Assembly (NCBI RefSeq): GCF_020381325.1
Contig: NZ_JAGSPI010000004.1
Coordinates: 167,583-231,582 of the forward strand
Direction of reading: 5' to 3'
Source: Providencia vermicola
GTDB lineage: Bacteria > Pseudomonadota > Gammaproteobacteria > Enterobacterales > Enterobacteriaceae
Length of the DNA stretch: 64,000 nucleotides
How positions within the stretch are numbered: position 1 is the stretch's first letter; every line of letters begins with the position of its first letter. The notes below the pieces were generated by a model. That model was not told where the DNA came from. It worked only from the letters and a program-made list of their open reading frames with translations, and made no database searches. Below are positions 56,928-64,000 of this stretch, one piece after another. The position numbers were made by a program, and so were the translations under genes.

Positions 56928-57338
56928 TTAAATATCTGGGTATTGGAGCAATAACTGATTGAGATTCCGCCAGTTTTCTTCTGAAACTGAATCTCTGGCA
57001 ACCCACAAATGAATCTTCTGCGCCTTCCCTTGCAGAGCTTCCAGTGTCAGTAATATACCATAGCGGCTCAGCCACGGCGCTTTCACGATATTCCATTCGT
57101 TTTTCTTCCATTGAACCTTATTACCGTTTACCAGCACAGCAACACCTTTTATTTTGCTGATATTTTTTTGGCTTTTAGCCCAACTAGCCACCACAACAAC
57201 GAGTAATGGCAGCCAAAATACGGAATTTCCTTGTGACCATGGAGCCAATAGCAAAAGCATGCCAACGACACCATGAACACAAGTAGAAAAAAATTGTGTC
57301 TTCCATGAAATGGAGAGATTAGATTTCCACAGGACCAC
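56928..57338 (-). CDS. ygfX: YgfX (CptA) inner-membrane protein
   Basis: A 136-aa protein that pairs with SdhE in E. coli, where it has been linked to toxin-like effects on cell shape and to succinate dehydrogenase flavinylation. Two membrane helices (about 20-58) and a C-terminal domain with [13 protein letters not shown] match YgfX. The start is GTG at 57338, giving [13 protein letters not shown]; the frame runs open to 57389 inside sdhE. The two genes overlap by 20 bp, as in E. coli. Confidence 0.87.
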   Translation of the reverse strand: MVLWKSNLSISWKTQFFSTCVHGVVGMLLLLAPWSQGNSVFWLPLLVVVVASWAKSQKNISKIKGVAVLVNGNKVQWKKNEWNIVKAPWLSRYGILLTLEALQGKAQKIHLWVARDSVSEENWRNLNQLLLQYPDI

Positions 57339-57585
57339 GATTTTTATTTTTTTCCTGAATAAGTTTGACCATACGGAACAGCTCGTCATCCTCAGGACGA
57401 CCGTGATTCATTAACCAATTGAATAAGTCTGGATCCGCACACTCTAATAAACGAACAAAAATTTGTTTGTCGTGTACCGTTAAGCTATCGTACTCATACT
57501 CAAAAAAAGGCATGATTGAAATATCTAGCTCACGCATTCCACGACGACAAGCCCAATGAATTCGTGCTTTATTCTCAATATCCAT
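57319..57585 (-). CDS. sdhE: Succinate dehydrogenase assembly factor SdhE
   Basis: Promotes covalent FAD attachment to SdhA and FrdA. 88 aa; the signature RGMRELD (residues 15-21) carrying the functional Gly-Met-Arg-Glu-Leu-Asp is intact, followed by [20 protein letters not shown]. It overlaps ygfX and is divergent from ygfZ. Confidence 0.94.
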   Translation of the reverse strand: MDIENKARIHWACRRGMRELDISIMPFFEYEYDSLTVHDKQIFVRLLECADPDLFNWLMNHGRPEDDELFRMVKLIQEKNKNRGPVEI

Positions 57586-57835
57586 TCCACTACGACCTTT
57601 TGTTGCAGTTAACTGATAAGATTGATTATTTTCAATACTCTAACAGATTATCTGCGAAGAAAACATGTCATAGACTACATTGTTGTAATTTTAGTAGTAA
57701 AATGCCGTTTTTCTACAAACAGATGATAAAAAAATCCGAGATAATGCAAGCTGCATCATAATAACTACTTGCAATGTTATCTAGCTATTTTACCATTAAG
57801 CACCTTTAATCTACCCAAGAACAACAGGTGAAATC

Positions 57836-58822
57836 ATGACTACCCACATTGATAGTACACAGCAATTTCCCCTTGAGTCTCAGTCTTTACCACTCGTTTT
57901 GATTTCACTGGAAAACTGGGAACTTATTCATCTTTCAGGCCTCGATGCAGAAAAATATCTGCAAGGACAAGTGACTGCTGATATCGCAACACTGGGACAA
58001 GCTCATACCTTAACAGCACATTGTGACCCAAAAGGAAAAATGTGGAGCGACCTACGTTTATTTCATCATTTAGAGGGCTTTTCTTATTTGCTTAGGCGCA
58101 GTGTTGCAGACTCGCAATTGGCTGAGCTTAAAAAATACGCCGTTTTCTCCAAGGTAACTTTTGAGAAAAAAACTGAGATAAAATTACTCGGCGTTGCAGG
58201 AAAAGGGGCAAGAGAAGCACTCGCAACGTTATTTACCACGTTACCTGATGAGCAAAACCAAGTTGTCTCTGAAGGTGATGCTACGTTGTTGTATTTTTCA
58301 TTACCTGCTGAACGTTTTTTAGTGTTAGCCACTGAGGACGTTGCACAAAAAATGACTGAAACATTAGGTGCTACTCAAGTCAATGATAACCAATGGCTCG
58401 CGTTAGATCTCGAAGCGGGTTTCGCAGTTATCGACCAAGAAAACAGCGCACAGCACCTGCCGCAAGCAACCAATTTGCAAGCACTTCCTCACGGGATCAG
58501 CTTTAAAAAAGGCTGCTATACTGGCCAAGAAATGGTCGCTCGAGCAAAATTCCGTGGCGCCAATAAACGTGCGATGTATTTATTAAAAGGCACGGCCACA
58601 ACACTTCCCACTATTGGTGAAGGTGTCGAATGGCAATTGGGTGACAAGTGGCGTCGCACAGGAACTGTTCTTGCCGCAGTTCGCCTAGGTAATGGTGAAA
58701 TTTATGTGCAAATCATTATGAATAACGATATGGAAGCCGACAGCATTTTTCGTGTGATGGCTGATGAACAAAGCCATTTAACCATTGCCGCTTTACCTTA
58801 TTCATTAGAAGAAGAACATTAA
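57836..58822 (+). CDS. ygfZ: Folate-binding protein YgfZ
   Basis: A 328-aa protein related to the T-protein of glycine cleavage. It helps Fe-S enzyme maturation and uses tetrahydrofolate. The family motif K-G-C-Y-x-G-Q-E is present as [18 protein letters not shown] (Cys about 226). E. coli YgfZ has 326 aa. It is divergent from sdhE in the conserved cluster. Confidence 0.94.
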   Translation: MTTHIDSTQQFPLESQSLPLVLISLENWELIHLSGLDAEKYLQGQVTADIATLGQAHTLTAHCDPKGKMWSDLRLFHHLEGFSYLLRRSVADSQLAELKKYAVFSKVTFEKKTEIKLLGVAGKGAREALATLFTTLPDEQNQVVSEGDATLLYFSLPAERFLVLATEDVAQKMTETLGATQVNDNQWLALDLEAGFAVIDQENSAQHLPQATNLQALPHGISFKKGCYTGQEMVARAKFRGANKRAMYLLKGTATTLPTIGEGVEWQLGDKWRRTGTVLAAVRLGNGEIYVQIIMNNDMEADSIFRVMADEQSHLTIAALPYSLEEEH

Positions 58823-58833
58823 TTGAGGTTTTT

Positions 58834-59454
58834 ATGTCATCTGCATTAAGTAACAAGCCCATTGAGGTGGTTAATTTTGGGGCTTTTACTGAAGTCGTCC
58901 AATTTTTAATGGAACTCGATAAACTTAAAAGTATTTATCGTAAAAATAAGCTACTCAACCGTGAACGCCATGAAAATACCGCAGAGCACAGCTGGCAATT
59001 TGCCGTTGCCGCAATGAGTTTTGCGCCTTATGTTCAAGGCGTGAATATCGAACATGCAATTAAACTGGCTCTCGTACATGATATTGTTGAAATTGATGCA
59101 GGTGATGTATTGGTTTTCGATAATGCTGCTCGTGATGCTATTCATGCAGAAGAAGTCAAAGCCGCAAACCGTATTTTTAATCTTTTACCAAGCCCACAAA
59201 ATACAACATTGTTAGCACTGTGGAACGAATACGACGCATTAGAAACCCCTGAGTCGCTCTATGCGAATGCGATTGATAGAGCCATGCCAATGCTGATGAA
59301 CTTACATAATCAAGGTCAAAGTTGGGTTGAAAACCATATTCGCCTCGAACAAGTACTTAGTAAATGTGATTACATTGAGCAGATACTTCCTGAGTTCTAC
59401 CAACAGCTTAAACAACAATTAGAGTTTGCCCAACAAAAAGGTTGGTTGCTTTAA
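58834..59454 (+). CDS. HD-domain phosphohydrolase (YfbR-like)
   Basis: A 206-aa HD-domain protein. Metal-binding residues are visible in RHENTAEHSWQ (His and His), LVHDIVEIDAGD (His-Asp) and NAIDRAMPML (Asp). The nearest known role is 5-prime-deoxynucleotidase or related nucleotide hydrolysis. It starts 11 bp after ygfZ, so the two are probably co-transcribed. The exact substrate is unknown. Confidence 0.85.
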   Translation: MSSALSNKPIEVVNFGAFTEVVQFLMELDKLKSIYRKNKLLNRERHENTAEHSWQFAVAAMSFAPYVQGVNIEHAIKLALVHDIVEIDAGDVLVFDNAARDAIHAEEVKAANRIFNLLPSPQNTTLLALWNEYDALETPESLYANAIDRAMPMLMNLHNQGQSWVENHIRLEQVLSKCDYIEQILPEFYQQLKQQLEFAQQKGWLL

Positions 59455-59460
59455 TTAATC

Positions 59461-59490
59461 GGCTAAAGCGGCTTTTCTGTCGCTTTAGCC
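59461..59490 (+). terminator. Stem-loop after the HD-domain gene
   Basis: GGCTAAAGCG and CGCTTTAGCC form a perfect 10-bp stem around a 10-nt loop, 6 bp after the stop. There is no T-run, so it is a weaker terminator candidate. Confidence 0.6.
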
Positions 59491-59645
59491 TAATCCAGAA
59501 AGCATCTCTTCACTTACCTCCTCCTTAAATAAAACTAGCCTAATTAACAGCCATTTATTTAATCAAATTAAACTATACTTAAATAAATAATTGCCTAGTA
59601 ATTTATCTTTTATGCAGTTTTGATTCTCTGTCAATGAGGTTAGAT

Positions 59646-60542
59646 ATGCCAAAAGACAATAAAAATGCTTCCCCTTATTTGTTATTGCTTGATATTCATT
59701 CCCCTTCTATTGTTCAGTTCAATAAGTCAACTCATCACCTAATGCCTCTAATTGAAGGACTCGGGGGTACACCTGACGGTATTGCAGTTGATCCTGATAA
59801 TCGCTTAATCTATTGGAGCAACATGGGGGATAATTTTGATGAAAATGATGGCTCAATCAATGTTATGCATTTTGATGGTAGCAATAGAAAAATGCTATTA
59901 GGCAAAGGAGCAATAAGAACCCCCAAACAATTACAACTCGATCAGCTCAATCAACGGTTATATTGGTGCGATCGTGAAGGTGGAATGGTTTGCTCCTGCA
60001 GCATTAATGGTTCTGATCTAATGACCCACATTGCAAGGCCACGAGATAAAAATGATCAAGTTGACATACTCGAACAATGTGTAGGCTTTGCCATTGATCT
60101 AAAAAACAATTGGATTTACTGGACGCAAAAAGGAACGCCTAAGGGGAACTTAGGACGCATTTTTAGAGCACCATTAAGACCCAAAAATCCGCAATCTCCA
60201 GAAAGCCGCAGTGATATTCAGTTACTCTTGGCTGATTTACCTGAGCCTATCGATTTGTTACTCGATGAAGAAGCGAATATTTTATATTGGACTGATAGAG
60301 GGGCTGAACCTGATGGTAATAGCCTAAATTGTGCCAATGTAACCCTTCACGGGCTCACGAATCACCGCGTGATCAGCCGAGGATTCAAAGAAACAATAGG
60401 CCTAACTTATGATAAATCGGCACAACTGATGTATGTCGCCGATCTCAGTGGCGGCGTTTATCAAGCTAATATAACAACGGGTGAGGTTGAAAAAATTTAC
60501 CAAGGCAACAGTTATACAGGTATTGACCAATATTCTGGTTAA
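59646..60542 (+). CDS. YWTD-repeat beta-propeller protein
   Basis: A 298-aa protein with repeated LIYWSN, LYWCDREGG, IYWTQKG and ILYWTDRG motifs at roughly 45-residue spacing. This is the pattern of LDL-receptor class B (YWTD) six-bladed propellers. No signal peptide or membrane segment, so it appears cytoplasmic. I start at the ATG at 59646 behind GAGGTTAG; an ATG at 59634 is also in frame. Bacterial YWTD proteins are mostly unstudied; a lactonase-like or binding role is possible, but none is established here. It is flanked by terminators on both sides and is thus monocistronic. Confidence 0.8.
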   Translation: MPKDNKNASPYLLLLDIHSPSIVQFNKSTHHLMPLIEGLGGTPDGIAVDPDNRLIYWSNMGDNFDENDGSINVMHFDGSNRKMLLGKGAIRTPKQLQLDQLNQRLYWCDREGGMVCSCSINGSDLMTHIARPRDKNDQVDILEQCVGFAIDLKNNWIYWTQKGTPKGNLGRIFRAPLRPKNPQSPESRSDIQLLLADLPEPIDLLLDEEANILYWTDRGAEPDGNSLNCANVTLHGLTNHRVISRGFKETIGLTYDKSAQLMYVADLSGGVYQANITTGEVEKIYQGNSYTGIDQYSG

Positions 60543-60559
60543 ACGATAGAAGAATAAAA

Positions 60560-60599
60560 AGGCTTGCCCCAATGAAAATGAAAAAGGAAGCAAGCCTAA
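60560..60599. terminator. Terminator between the YWTD gene and gcvP
   Basis: AGGCTTGC (60561-60568) and GCAAGCCT (60591-60598) pair around a 22-nt loop between the convergent genes; A- and T-rich flanks allow termination in both directions. Confidence 0.75.
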
Positions 60600-60641
60600 T
60601 ATTTATCTAACTAAATACATCTAGTTTACCCGATTAATCAA

Positions 60642-63518
60642 TTACATATATTCTTCAATCGGCACACATGAACAATGTAAATGGCGGTCGCCATAAACAT
60701 CATCAAGGCGTTTTACCGCTGGCCAATATTTGTTCGCTTTGGTTTGTTCCGTTGGGAATACTGCCAGCTCGCGGCTATAAGCATGTGGCCACTCACTTGC
60801 CAGTTCAGTTTGCACGTGAGGGGAATTCACTAACGGGTTATCCTCTAATGTCCATTTCCCGTCAACCACTTGGTCAATTTCATCACGTATCGCTAACATC
60901 GCATCGATAAAACGATTGATTTCCGTGATACTTTCAGACTCAGTTGGTTCAATCATCAATGTTCCCGCCACAGGGAAAGACATCGTTGGCGCATGGAAAC
61001 CATAGTCAATCAAACGCTTAGCAATATCTAATTCGCTGATCCCAGTATCTTTTTTAATAGGACGCAAATCGACGATACATTCGTGAGCCACATAGCCCTC
61101 TTGCCCCGTGTACAGAATGTCATAACGACCCGCAAGGCGCTTAGCGATGTAGTTCGCATTCAAAATCGCCACTTGACTAGCCTTTCTTAAGCCATATGAG
61201 CCCATCATGCGAATATACATCCAGCTGATAGGTAAGATTGACGCACTACCAAATGGAGCAGCGGAAACTGCACCTTGGTCAGTAACCATATCTAATTCAA
61301 CCACACTATGCCCAGGCACAAATGGTGCGAGATGCTTTTTCACACCGATAGGCCCCATACCGGGACCGCCACCACCATGTGGAATACAGAAAGTTTTATG
61401 TAAATTAAGGTGAGAGACATCCGCTCCAATAAAGCCCGGTGTCGTCAATCCAACCTGCGCATTCATATTGGCACCATCAAGGTACACTTGCCCACCGTGC
61501 TGATGAATGATTTCACACACTTCGCGAATGCTTTCTTCATACACACCATGCGTAGATGGATAAGTGACCATCACACAGGATAAATCATCGCTATACTGCT
61601 GGGCTTTTTCACGCAAATCCGTTAAGTCAATATTACCTTCATCATCACAACGCACCACCACGACTTCCATTCCTGCCATATGGGCAGATGCAGGGTTAGT
61701 ACCGTGTGCAGAAGCAGGGATCAGACAAATATTACGCGTACCTTCATTGCGGCTTTCATGGTAACGGCGAATAGCTAACAGACCGGCATATTCCCCTTGT
61801 GCACCTGAGTTTGGCTGCATACAAACCGCATCATAGCCCGTTAATTGCACCAACCAGTGAGAGAGCTGCTCAATCATTTGGTGATATCCTTGAGCTTGAT
61901 CTGCTGGACAGAATGGGTGTAGCTCGCCAAATTCTGGCCATGTAATTGGGATCATTTCTGCTGCAGCATTAAGCTTCATAGTGCAAGAACCTAGCGGGAT
62001 CATGGCTTGGTTCAGCGCTAAGTCTTTGCGCTCTAAGCTATGCATATAACGCATCATTTCCGTTTCGCTGTGGTAACGGTGGAAGTTAGGGTGCGCTAAG
62101 ATGTCGTCTTTACGCTGTAATGCAGTGGGGATGGCTTGTTCAATTTCAGCGACTTGCTGATCTAGCTTTTCAAAATTTAGTTTTTCGTCTGAGCCTGTGA
62201 TGACTGCAAATAATTGATTGATATCTTGGCGAGTGGTTATTTCACTTAGTGTGACGCCTACAGCGCCATGAATATCGGTACGTAAATTAATTTTTGCTTT
62301 TTCTGCGCGCGCTAATACCGCAGTTTTATCTGCCACCTCAATCGCTAAAGTATCAAACCATGTTTTGTGGCGTGATACAAAACCCGCATCTGCTAACGCT
62401 TTCGCCAAAATTGACGTAAAGCGGTGGATACGCCCTGCAATCAATTTAAGCCCTTCAGGACCATGATACACCGCATACATGGCAGCAATATTAGCCAGTA
62501 ATACTTGGGATGTACAAATATTCGAGTTCGCTTTTTCACGGCGAATATGCTGCTCACGGGTTTGCATTGCCATACGTAATGCCGTATTACCCGCTGCATC
62601 ACGTGAAACACCAATAATACGACCTGGCATAGCCCGTTTAAATTCATCACGGCATGCAAAGAATGCTGCGTGAGGCCCACCATAGCCCATCGGTACACCA
62701 AAGCGCTGAGCAGAACCAAAAACAATATCCGCCCCTTGTTTACCTGGTGCCGTTAATAATACGAGCGCCATCATTTCTGCTGCAACGCAGCTGATAATTT
62801 GACGCTCTTTTAATTGGGCAAGCAACTCAGTGTAATCATGAACATTGCCTGTTGTGCCAACTTGTTGTAACAACGCACCAAATACGCCTTCATGATCTAA
62901 AACTTTTTCAGCACTATCGACAATAATTTCAAAGCCAAAAGTCCCTGCACGCGTGCGCACTACATCAAGCGTTTGTGGATGCACGTCATCCGCCACAAAG
63001 AAACGCTCTGCATTTTTTAATTTACTAATGCGCTTCGCCATCGCCATCGCTTCTGCCGCGGCAGTGGCTTCATCCAATAATGATGCAGAAGCAAGGTCTA
63101 ACCCTGTTAGGTCAATAGTCAGTTGCTGGAAATTAAGAAGAGATTCTAAGCGGCCTTGGGATACTTCGGGTTGATATGGGGTATAAGCCGTATACCAACC
63201 TGGATTTTCCAGTAAGTTACGTAAGATAACAGGCGGCAATACAGCAGGTGCATAGCCCATCCCAATGTAGCTTTTATAGCGTTTATTCAACGATGCAATG
63301 GCTTTTAACTCAGCCAATGCTTCTTGTTCGGTGGCTCCGCCACCTACTCTTGGCGGCTCTGGAAGTAAAATGGCCTTCGGCACAATTTTATCCATTAAGT
63401 TATCGAGCGATGATGCTCCCACGGTATCTAACATGGTTTTTATTTGTTGTTCTGAAGAACCAATGTGGCGCGAGATAAATTCTGAACGGTTTTCTAATTG
63501 ACTCAGTGACATCGACAT
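60642..63518 (-). CDS. gcvP: Glycine dehydrogenase (P-protein of glycine cleavage system)
   Basis: Decarboxylates glycine with PLP and passes the aminomethyl group to the H-protein lipoate. A 958-aa single-chain P-protein (E. coli 957). The PLP lysine lies in [20 protein letters not shown]; other segments are RHIGSS near the start and the [10 protein letters not shown] end. GcvT and GcvH normally precede it; they must lie beyond the window, since the upstream 480 bp holds only structured repeats. Confidence 0.97.
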   Translation of the reverse strand: MSMSLSQLENRSEFISRHIGSSEQQIKTMLDTVGASSLDNLMDKIVPKAILLPEPPRVGGGATEQEALAELKAIASLNKRYKSYIGMGYAPAVLPPVILRNLLENPGWYTAYTPYQPEVSQGRLESLLNFQQLTIDLTGLDLASASLLDEATAAAEAMAMAKRISKLKNAERFFVADDVHPQTLDVVRTRAGTFGFEIIVDSAEKVLDHEGVFGALLQQVGTTGNVHDYTELLAQLKERQIISCVAAEMMALVLLTAPGKQGADIVFGSAQRFGVPMGYGGPHAAFFACRDEFKRAMPGRIIGVSRDAAGNTALRMAMQTREQHIRREKANSNICTSQVLLANIAAMYAVYHGPEGLKLIAGRIHRFTSILAKALADAGFVSRHKTWFDTLAIEVADKTAVLARAEKAKINLRTDIHGAVGVTLSEITTRQDINQLFAVITGSDEKLNFEKLDQQVAEIEQAIPTALQRKDDILAHPNFHRYHSETEMMRYMHSLERKDLALNQAMIPLGSCTMKLNAAAEMIPITWPEFGELHPFCPADQAQGYHQMIEQLSHWLVQLTGYDAVCMQPNSGAQGEYAGLLAIRRYHESRNEGTRNICLIPASAHGTNPASAHMAGMEVVVVRCDDEGNIDLTDLREKAQQYSDDLSCVMVTYPSTHGVYEESIREVCEIIHQHGGQVYLDGANMNAQVGLTTPGFIGADVSHLNLHKTFCIPHGGGGPGMGPIGVKKHLAPFVPGHSVVELDMVTDQGAVSAAPFGSASILPISWMYIRMMGSYGLRKASQVAILNANYIAKRLAGRYDILYTGQEGYVAHECIVDLRPIKKDTGISELDIAKRLIDYGFHAPTMSFPVAGTLMIEPTESESITEINRFIDAMLAIRDEIDQVVDGKWTLEDNPLVNSPHVQTELASEWPHAYSRELAVFPTEQTKANKYWPAVKRLDDVYGDRHLHCSCVPIEEYM

Positions 63519-64000
63519 ATCTGTGTTCCCATCCTTTGTCTGCTATGCATAAGTTGTCGGGCGGTTATTACGGAACTTGCGAGATAACACTCAAAATCAG
63601 TGATGTGGCGGTTTATTTCTTGTTTCTTGCTTCTAACTAATTGTCTTTTTTAACGTTCTAAAATACGTTTATTCTATATAGTTTGCGTTGTGGCTAGGTA
63701 AACTCAACACACCTAACACCTCAATAAATCCTCTAAATAGTTCATCTTGTGGCTAGGCGGCAAACGAGACAATCTTGGGGAGCATACACCAGTATGTGAC
63801 CCGAGTTGTCGAGTGCAGCCAACACCATCACAACAGATGTTTATCCTACCTAGTTTTCGTTGTGGCTAGGTAAACTCAACACACCTAACACCTCAATAAA
63901 TCCTCTAAATAGTTCATCTTGTGGCTAGGCGGCAAACGAGACAATCTTGGGGAGCATACACCAGTATGTGACCCGAGTTGTCGAGTGCAGCCAACACCCT
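63519..64000. other. Upstream region of gcvP carrying two structured repeats
   Basis: The first 165 bp before gcvP are AT-rich and without a gene. From 63686 to the window end there are two copies of a 141-bp structured repeat (listed separately). No glycine-riboswitch consensus is visible. Confidence 0.55.
63686..63998. repeat. Two tandem copies of a structured 141-bp intergenic repeat
   Basis: The unit CGTTGTGGCTAGG...GCAGCCAACACC is present at 63686-63826 and 63858-63998, identical apart from the 31-bp spacer, so the period is 172 bp. Each copy folds into a long hairpin: GACAA-T-CTTGGG (63768-63779) pairs with CCCGAG-TTGTC (63800-63810), capped by CATA/TATG, with outer GGC/GCC helices. 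Two sub-copies of TTGTGGCTAGG occur in each unit. The right copy ends one or two bases before the window edge, so more copies may follow. Confidence 0.8.

Noticed and set aside
63519..64000. Glycine riboswitch ahead of gcvP
   Set aside because: The repeats are structured, but the conserved aptamer core of glycine riboswitches is not recognisable and the units are identical tandem copies with a different architecture.

Overview
The window reads as a chromosomal segment of a member of the Enterobacterales, most likely Morganellaceae and probably Providencia. This is inferred from the AT-rich base composition, the E. coli-like order fldB / xerD-dsbC-recJ-prfB-lysS / sdhE-ygfX / ygfZ on the right, and the mix of galETKM, hemPRSTUV, frmRAB and prpBCD. 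I see no tRNA, rRNA, CRISPR array, prophage or insertion sequence.

Left part (1-13 kb): galETKM on the minus strand sits behind a perfect GalR/GalS-type operator. Next is an uncharacterised plus-strand operon: IclR regulator, OPT-like transporter, class V PLP enzyme, peptidase E-like protein and a DUF1177 protein. It looks like uptake and breakdown of a small amide- or peptide-like compound. An orphan UhpC-like transporter or sensor and a small NAD(P)-binding protein follow.

12.4-20.6 kb: a hipBA toxin-antitoxin pair is controlled by a striking array of six phased operators. It is divergent from a Fur-boxed heme uptake cluster: hemP, hemR receptor, hemS, and the hmuTUV ABC transporter.

20.8-32 kb: two tandem HEAT-like mini-proteins, frmRAB formaldehyde detoxification with a recognisable FrmR operator, a bestrophin-like channel, a DeoR regulator with an oxidoreductase, a DUF1090 protein, a fatty-acid desaturase, a TupA-like ATP-grasp protein and a YcaD-like MFS transporter.

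32-44 kb: prpR divergent from prpBCD (methylcitrate cycle, without prpE), with a sigma-54 promoter and a repeat/palindrome operator region. A second galM follows; just upstream of it lies a decayed galK fragment, evidence of an older duplicated galKM. Then come a CDF metal exporter, UspF-like stress protein, ecotin, YdcH, YgbA with an NsrR-type site, and an ExsA/LcrF-like AraC regulator after an extremely AT-rich gap.

44-50 kb: a translationally coupled lipoprotein and a 1510-residue secreted coiled-coil protein. The latter has recently amplified 495-bp repeats and an FKBP-like C-terminus. This is one of the two least explained loci, together with the IclR-OPT operon.

50-64 kb: conserved housekeeping genes (lysS, prfB with its programmed frameshift, recJ, dsbC, xerD, fldB, ygfX, sdhE, ygfZ), an HD-domain protein, a YWTD beta-propeller protein and gcvP. 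Upstream of gcvP the window ends in two tandem copies of a structured intergenic repeat.
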